Of a DNA stretch of 9,421 bases, positions 5,709 through 9,421 are shown one piece after another. Made by a program: the position numbers and the translations under genes. Source of the DNA: Actinomycetes bacterium (GTDB taxonomy: Bacteria; Actinomycetota; Acidimicrobiia; Acidimicrobiales; RAAP-2); contig JAJYMD010000456.1 of assembly GCA_021787255.1 (NCBI GenBank), forward strand, positions 1 through 9,421, given 5' to 3'. How positions within the stretch are numbered: position 1 is the stretch's first letter; the number at the start of each line of letters is the position of its first letter. The notes below the pieces were generated by a model. The model had not been told where the DNA came from. It saw only the letters and a program-made list of their open reading frames with translations, and did no database searches.

Positions 5709-5718
5709 GCGAGCCGAC

Positions 5719-8100
5719 ATGCTCTGCCACCCGTCGTTCCCCGTCGAGCCGTGGACCGTCACCGAGTCGCAGCTCGACCTCGGCGTGCTCGCGCAGACCG
5801 AGTCCGTCCTGGCGCTGTCGAACGGGCACATCGGGATGCGAGGGAACCTGGACGAGGGCGAGCCCCACGGGCTTCCGGGCACGTACCTCAATTCGGTGTA
5901 CGAGCTGCGGCCGCTCCCCTACGCCGAGGCGGGGTTCGGGTACCCGGAGTCCGGGCAGACCGTGGTGAACGTCATCGACGGCAAGCTCGTCCGCCTGCTG
6001 GTGGACGACGAGCCGTTCGACGTGCGCTACGGGGAGGTCGTGTCGCACCGGCGCGTCCTGGACCTGCGGGCGGGCGTGCTGCGCCGCGAGGTCGAATGGC
6101 GCAGCCCCGCCGGCGCGCTGGTGCGCGTGAGGTCGATGCGGCTGGTGTCCTTCGTCGAGCGTGCCGTCGCGGCCATCCGCTACGAGGTCGAGCCGCTGGA
6201 GAAGCCGGTGCAGGTGGTGATCCAGTCCGAGCTGGTCGCGAACGAAGCGATCCCTGCGCGCCCGACCGAGGACCCCCGGGTCTCGGCCATCCTCGACCAG
6301 CCGCTCGAGAGCGAGGAGGTCCTCTCGTGGCCGACAGGGGGCGTGCTCGTCCACCGCGTGCGCCACAGCGGCATCCTGGTCGCGGCCGCGATGGAGCACC
6401 TGGTCGATGCGCCAGAAGGCAGCGAGACCTCCTCGGAGGTGTCGTCGGACGTCGCGCGCTTCGTGGTGCTCGGAAGGCTCGAGCCCTCCCAGGGCGTGCG
6501 GCTCACGAAGTTCCTCGGCTACGGGTGGTCGGCGCAGCGCTCACGCTCTGCCCTGCACGACCAGGTCCGCGGGGCGACCCGCAGCGCGCGCCACGTCGGC
6601 TGGGACGGGCTCGCGGGCTCCCAGCGCCAGTTCCTCGACGAGTACTGGTCGGCCGCCGAGGTGGAGGTCGATGGCGACCCCGAGGTCCAGCAGGCGGTTC
6701 GCTTCTCGCTCTTCCACGTCCTGCAAGCGGGCGCGAGAGCCGAGGGCCGGCCCATCCCCGCGAAGGGGCTCACCGGCCCGGGCTACGACGGCCACGCGTT
6801 CTGGGACACCGAGGTCCACGTGCTCGGGCTGCTCGGTTTCTCGCGCCCGGCCGCGGTTGCCGACGCGCTGCGTTGGCGCCACTCGACGTTGCCGCTCGCG
6901 CGCCGAAGGGCTCGCGAGCTCGGTCTCGAAGGTGCCGCCTTCCCCTGGCGCACGATCGACGGCCAGGAGTGCTCGGCGTACTGGCCTGCCGGCACGGCCG
7001 CCTTCCATGTCGGCGCGGACGTCGCGCACGCCGTCGTCCGCTACCTCCGAACGACCGGAGACGTGGAGCTCGAGGCGGAGATCGGCCTCGAGCTCCTCGT
7101 CGAGACGGCGCGGCTGTGGAGCTCCCTCGGCCATCACCACGTCGACGGCACGTTCCGCATCGACGGGGTGACTGGTCCCGACGAGTACGGCGCGATCGCC
7201 GACAACAACGTTTACACGAACCTGATGGCCCAGCTGAACCTGCGCGCCGCTGCCGAGGCGTGCGCGCGCCATCCCTCCCAGGCCGCAGCGCTCGGCGTGG
7301 ACGAGGAGGAGGCCGCCCGGTGGAGGGAGGCAGCACACCACATGTACGTCCCCTACGACGACCGCCTCGGGGTCCACCCGCAGGCAGAGGGCTTCACCGA
7401 CCACGAGGTCTGGGACTTCGCCGGCACGAGCGAAGACCAGTACCCGCTCATGCTGCACTTCCCCTACTTCGACCTCTACCGCAAGCAGGTGGTGAAGCAG
7501 GCCGACCTAGTGCTCGCGATGCACCTGCGCCCCGAGGCGTTCAGCGCGGAGCAAAAGGAGCGGAACTTCGCGTACTACGAGCCTCTCACCGTGAGGGACT
7601 CGTCGCTGTCCTCCTGCACCCAGGCGGTGATCGCGGCGGAGACCGGTCACCTGGGCCTTGCGTACGCCTACGTCAGGGAGTCTTCGCTCATCGACCTGGC
7701 CGACCTCGAGCACAACACCTCCGACGGCCTGCACATCGCCGCGCTCGCAGGGGCGTGGACCGCGCTCGTCGAAGGTCTGGGGGGCGTCCGGCTGGAGGAG
7801 TCGAGGCTCGTCGTGCGCCCTCGCCTCCCCGAGGACCTGCAGCGACTGCAGTTCAGCCTGCGCTATCGCGCACGTCGTCTCCAGGTGGAGGTGCGCGCCG
7901 AGGAGGCGCGCTACAGGCTCGTTTCCGGAGAGGACCTCTCGATCTGGCACCACGACGAGGAGGTCCACCTCGTCGCCGGCGGCGAGGTGGTGAGGCCGAT
8001 CCTCCCGGTGGCGGCCCGCCCCGCTCCCCGTCAGCCTCCCGGTCGCGAGCCGAGGCGTGGGGGCGTGCGAAGCCCGCGCGGCGCTGGTGGCCAGCTCTGA
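5719..8100 (+). CDS. GH65 family glycoside phosphorylase (maltose/trehalose/kojibiose type)
   Basis: An inverting phosphorylase that would split an alpha-linked glucose disaccharide with phosphate into glucose and beta-glucose 1-phosphate. The 793 residues match the family. Order: N-terminal beta-sandwich (about 1-280, with LSNGHIGMRGNLDEGEPHG), linker helices, (alpha/alpha)6 barrel (about 310-690) and a small C-terminal beta domain. The barrel has FWDTE (361-365), GAAFPWRTIDGQECSAYWPAG, general acid Glu489 in TGPDEYG, KQAD (593-596) and DSSLS, all conserved in GH65. No signal peptide is visible, so it acts in the cytoplasm on imported sugar, although no transporter is in the window. Sequence alone does not settle maltose, trehalose, kojibiose or nigerose. 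The last 30 or so residues are a Pro/Arg/Gly-rich tail. The ATG follows the mutase stop by 10 bp with only a weak GAGCGAG upstream. Confidence 0.92.
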   Translation: MLCHPSFPVEPWTVTESQLDLGVLAQTESVLALSNGHIGMRGNLDEGEPHGLPGTYLNSVYELRPLPYAEAGFGYPESGQTVVNVIDGKLVRLLVDDEPFDVRYGEVVSHRRVLDLRAGVLRREVEWRSPAGALVRVRSMRLVSFVERAVAAIRYEVEPLEKPVQVVIQSELVANEAIPARPTEDPRVSAILDQPLESEEVLSWPTGGVLVHRVRHSGILVAAAMEHLVDAPEGSETSSEVSSDVARFVVLGRLEPSQGVRLTKFLGYGWSAQRSRSALHDQVRGATRSARHVGWDGLAGSQRQFLDEYWSAAEVEVDGDPEVQQAVRFSLFHVLQAGARAEGRPIPAKGLTGPGYDGHAFWDTEVHVLGLLGFSRPAAVADALRWRHSTLPLARRRARELGLEGAAFPWRTIDGQECSAYWPAGTAAFHVGADVAHAVVRYLRTTGDVELEAEIGLELLVETARLWSSLGHHHVDGTFRIDGVTGPDEYGAIADNNVYTNLMAQLNLRAAAEACARHPSQAAALGVDEEEAARWREAAHHMYVPYDDRLGVHPQAEGFTDHEVWDFAGTSEDQYPLMLHFPYFDLYRKQVVKQADLVLAMHLRPEAFSAEQKERNFAYYEPLTVRDSSLSSCTQAVIAAETGHLGLAYAYVRESSLIDLADLEHNTSDGLHIAALAGAWTALVEGLGGVRLEESRLVVRPRLPEDLQRLQFSLRYRARRLQVEVRAEEARYRLVSGEDLSIWHHDEEVHLVAGGEVVRPILPVAARPAPRQPPGREPRRGGVRSPRGAGGQL

Positions 8101-8126
8101 CGTGGAGGACCTCTGACGTGGAAGAC
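8095..8126 (+). repeat. 16-bp tandem duplication spanning the GH65 stop codon
   Basis: CTCTGACGTGGAGGAC (8095-8110) is followed directly by CTCTGACGTGGAAGAC (8111-8126), with one mismatch, and then by a partial third unit CTCTG. The GH65 TGA (8098-8100) lies in the first copy. Confidence 0.85.
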
Positions 8127-8342
8127 CTCTGTCTCGTCAATGGTCGCCGTGTTGGGACGAAATGCGCGCAACCCCAGGGGGTGGTCGGTGATGGGCTCGG
8201 CGAGATCAACGCGACGGCGCGCGAAGTTCGCCGAGGCCGAGATCACCATGAAGGGCTTGACCTCTTCGCGGTCTTCGCCCTCTCTCGACGGCAGGTCTCC
8301 AGCCGAGAACAGCTGCTCGACTATGGCTGCGGGTTGTCGTCC

Positions 8343-8378
8343 TCGTGGCAGGAGGACGGCTCGTGGTAGGAGGACGGC
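8343..8378 (+). repeat. 18-bp tandem duplication containing AGGAGG
   Basis: TCGTGGCAGGAGGACGGC (8343-8360) is followed by TCGTGGTAGGAGGACGGC (8361-8378), 17 of 18 identical. Each copy has a perfect AGGAGG. The second lies eight bases before a GTG at 8382 that opens an 85-codon frame of non-protein-like composition rich in Arg, Ser, Cys and Trp. Confidence 0.9.
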
Positions 8379-8410
8379 GCTGTGAACAAGCACATTGGGC
8401 GGATCCGCCA

Positions 8411-8436
8411 GAACTGCATACGAGAACTGCATACGA
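8411..8436 (+). repeat. 13-bp perfect tandem duplication
   Basis: GAACTGCATACGA occurs twice head to tail (8411-8423 and 8424-8436). Thirteen bases shift the reading frame, so any gene crossing this point would be disrupted by the duplication. Confidence 0.93.
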
Positions 8437-8448
8437 CAGAAGGAACGA

Positions 8449-8656
8449 GTGAGCGCTGGCTTCGCACCGCCCGCAGTGCCCTCCGGCGATGGCCCCAGGA
8501 GAACGTGACCTGGGCTTCCTCGAGGTGCTTGCCTCACCGGGGCGGGTGCTGCGGGCCCAACGGATTGCGCCATTGTCGTTCGACGAGCCTCCTCCGTCAC
8601 ATCCCAGGCTCCTTCTCGATGCCCTGGCAACTGGGGTAGCCCGGGACCGCCTCTGA
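8449..8656 (+). pseudogene. possible frameshifted small ORF, function unknown
   Basis: A GTG at 8449 preceded by GAAGGA (8439-8444) opens a short frame (VSAGFAPPAVPSGDGP...) that stops at 8508. The neighbouring frame, open from 8453 with an ATG at 8489, reads a protein-like stretch (DLGFLEVLASPGRVLRAQRI..., ending at TGA 8656) with about 70 percent C/G third positions. Removing one base from the CCCC run at 8493-8496 would join them into a 68-residue protein. I do not recognise it. It could be a decayed small gene, a sequencing error, an intact 55-residue protein starting at 8489, or chance. Confidence 0.2.
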
Positions 8657-8733
8657 GTGCTCGGGCTGAAGTGCCTGCCCTGTCATGCGATTCGTCCGCC
8701 GGGCCGCACAGCGCGTGGTTCGTGGGCAAGTCG

Positions 8734-8755
8734 GGCCTATGTCAGGCCTATGTCG
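8734..8755 (-). repeat. 11-bp tandem duplication at the vapC stop codon
   Basis: GGCCTATGTCA (8734-8744) is followed by GGCCTATGTCG (8745-8755), 10 of 11 identical. The vapC stop codon (8748-8750, TAG on the minus strand) lies in one copy and is echoed in the other. Confidence 0.85.
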
Positions 8756-9134
8756 GCACGACGCCCAATCCCAGTGATCGAGCCGCGGCGGCCAGCGAGA
8801 CATCGAAGGTGGCCACCTGTGCGTTCACCTGCTCGGCCGCGAGCAGCACGCAGCAGTCGGGCATCCTGAGACGGGTCGAGGCCCGCAAACCGGCGAGTCG
8901 CAGTGGGGCGTCCGTGTCCAGACCGACGCCTTCGACGCCGAGCTGGGCCAGCGCGGCCATCGCCACCTCGAGCTTGCCCGCCCGCGCCGGTCCGACGAGC
9001 ACCTCTGCCAGCGTGAGCCGGCTGGCCGCCAGAGGGGTGAGGCCGATTGCCTCGAGGAGGACCTCGGCCCGGGCGTGATGGGCGTCGTCGGCATCGAGGT
9101 GGGCGATCAGGACCGATGCGTCGACGACGATCAC
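8748..9134 (-). CDS. vapC: PIN-domain ribonuclease toxin, VapC type
   Basis: A 128-residue PIN domain, the normal size for VapC toxins, which cut specific RNAs using Mg2+ or Mn2+. The acidic active-site residues are in place: Asp5 in MIVVDASVLIAHLD, Glu44 in LTLAEVLVGPARAG, Asp93 in RMPDCC and Asp111 in ATFD. The paired cysteines after Asp93 replace the small residues usual at that position. The start is GTG 9132-9134. Its GTGA overlaps the stop of the upstream antitoxin by four bases, the standard coupled arrangement for toxin-antitoxin genes. The stop codon lies in an 11-bp tandem duplication. All catalytic positions are kept, so the toxin looks functional. Its RNA target cannot be read from sequence. 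Confidence 0.9.
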   Translation of the reverse strand: MIVVDASVLIAHLDADDAHHARAEVLLEAIGLTPLAASRLTLAEVLVGPARAGKLEVAMAALAQLGVEGVGLDTDAPLRLAGLRASTRLRMPDCCVLLAAEQVNAQVATFDVSLAAAARSLGLGVVPT

Positions 9135-9400
9135 TCGGGCCAGTCCTGCCGCAACTCCTCCAGGTAGCCAGGGCCGTAGACCCCGGTGAGCAGGCCGCCC
9201 GTGCGTCGAAGCCTTTCCTTTCGCTCTGCCGCTGCTTCTCTGGCCATCTCGTCCAGAGCCCGGTGACCCTCCTCGAGGAGGCGGACCGCCAGCTTGGACC
9301 GGCTGTCACGGTCCTCTGGCCAACGTCTCGCCGCAGCGTCGAGCGCTCGGGCGACCTCGTCGGTCTCGGTGATGACATGACGGGGACGGGTGGTGGGCAC
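9131..9400 (-). CDS. VapB-like antitoxin
   Basis: An 89-residue charged protein directly upstream of, and overlapping by four bases, the PIN toxin gene. It should bind and neutralise the toxin and repress its own promoter. The N-terminus (PRHVITETDEVARALDAAARRW, about residues 6-27, followed by SKLAVRLLEEG) looks like a short beta strand and helices of a ribbon-helix-helix DNA-binding domain. The remainder is helical and charged, ending in GVYGPGYLEELRQDWPE, probably the toxin-binding tail. The start is GTG 9398-9400, supported by TACACT seven bases upstream and no Shine-Dalgarno, which implies a leaderless message. The antitoxin role is inferred mainly from position, size and overlap. The exact antitoxin family is not certain. 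Confidence 0.78.
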   Translation of the reverse strand: MPTTRPRHVITETDEVARALDAAARRWPEDRDSRSKLAVRLLEEGHRALDEMAREAAAERKERLRRTGGLLTGVYGPGYLEELRQDWPE

Positions 9401-9421
9401 GCACGCAAGTGTAGCACTGTG
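9401..9421 (-). promoter_or_regulatory. vapBC promoter with overlapping inverted repeat
   Basis: On the minus strand a -10-like TACACT (9408-9413) sits seven bases before the antitoxin GTG. It is embedded in AGTG-CTA-CACT, a short inverted repeat that could be the operator for autorepression. The -35 lies beyond the window edge. Confidence 0.5.

Larger units (their letters stand above)
8101..8747. other. 647-bp region without a convincing intact gene
   Basis: Between the GH65 stop and the vapC stop the sequence is visibly less GC-rich than the genes on either side and carries three short tandem duplications and a 12-bp palindrome GGCGGATCCGCC (8398-8409). Two readings look partly protein-like. 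The first is a minus-strand frame from about 8393 to 8031, with mostly C/G third positions but running antisense into the end of GH65. The second is a plus-strand frame at 8489-8656. Neither has a recognisable domain. I see no tRNA, rRNA, CRISPR or clear insertion-sequence ends. Decayed accessory DNA is the likeliest reading. Confidence 0.5.

Noticed and set aside
4225..6399. 724-codon minus-strand ORF
   Set aside because: Only the C-terminal 216 codons (helix-turn-helix plus flavin domain) are real. The rest is antisense to the GH65 and mutase genes and rich in Arg/Pro/Gly.
5751..8369. 872-codon plus-strand ORF overlapping GH65
   Set aside because: This is an out-of-frame shadow of the GH65 gene, with Arg/Pro-rich composition and no motifs.
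8398..8409. 12-bp palindrome GGCGGATCCGCC as a terminator or attachment site
   Set aside because: The stem is only four pairs with a GATC loop, there is no T-tract, and no partner site or integrase is in the window.
8382..8639. 85-codon plus-strand ORF with a perfect AGGAGG eight bases upstream
   Set aside because: Composition (Arg, Ser, Cys, Trp rich) is that of a non-coding frame, it crosses the 13-bp duplication, and a neighbouring frame looks more protein-like over its second half.
8031..8729. 232-codon minus-strand ORF across the gap and the end of GH65
   Set aside because: Its upstream half is not protein-like, it runs antisense over the conserved GH65 gene end, and I recognise no domain. 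Only the central part shows codon bias, which I note under the gap region.

Overview
The window is very GC-rich. Genes are tightly packed with mostly C/G third codon positions, GTG starts are frequent, and several genes appear to be transcribed without a 5' leader. This points to a high-GC actinobacterium. An Acidimicrobiia-like member is my guess, but nothing in the window proves the lineage.

Region 1 (1-3282, minus strand) is a type II fatty-acid synthesis cluster. In transcription order it is fabD (malonyl-CoA:ACP transacylase carrying an extra C-terminal biotinyl/lipoyl-like domain), fabG (3-oxoacyl-ACP reductase), acpP (acyl carrier protein) and fabF (3-oxoacyl-ACP synthase, running off the left edge). 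FabD loads malonate on the carrier protein, FabF condenses and FabG reduces. The fabD/fabG junction is a four-copy 17-bp tandem repeat that duplicates the stop/start overlap itself. The fabG/acpP junction holds two back-to-back stem-loops, a possible promoter and a 22-bp perfect palindrome.

Region 2 (3283-4961) starts with a divergent promoter carrying a tandem 10-bp palindromic repeat. A nitrilase-family carbon-nitrogen hydrolase follows on the plus strand. Convergent to it is a minus-strand protein joining an XRE-type helix-turn-helix to a pyridoxamine-phosphate-oxidase-like flavin domain.

Region 3 (4953-8100, plus strand) is a two-gene disaccharide phosphorolysis operon. A GH65 glycoside phosphorylase cleaves an alpha-linked glucose disaccharide to beta-glucose 1-phosphate. 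A beta-phosphoglucomutase then converts that to glucose 6-phosphate.

Region 4 (8101-8747) has no convincing intact gene. It contains several short tandem duplications and a possibly frameshifted small ORF, and looks like decayed or accessory DNA.

Region 5 (8748-9421, minus strand) is a VapBC-type toxin-antitoxin pair: a PIN-domain toxin overlapped by a small upstream antitoxin gene with its own promoter/operator.

The most unusual features are the FabD-biotinyl-like fusion lacking a modifiable lysine, the stop/start tandem repeat between fabD and fabG, and the recurrence of short tandem duplications at gene borders, three of them touching a stop codon.
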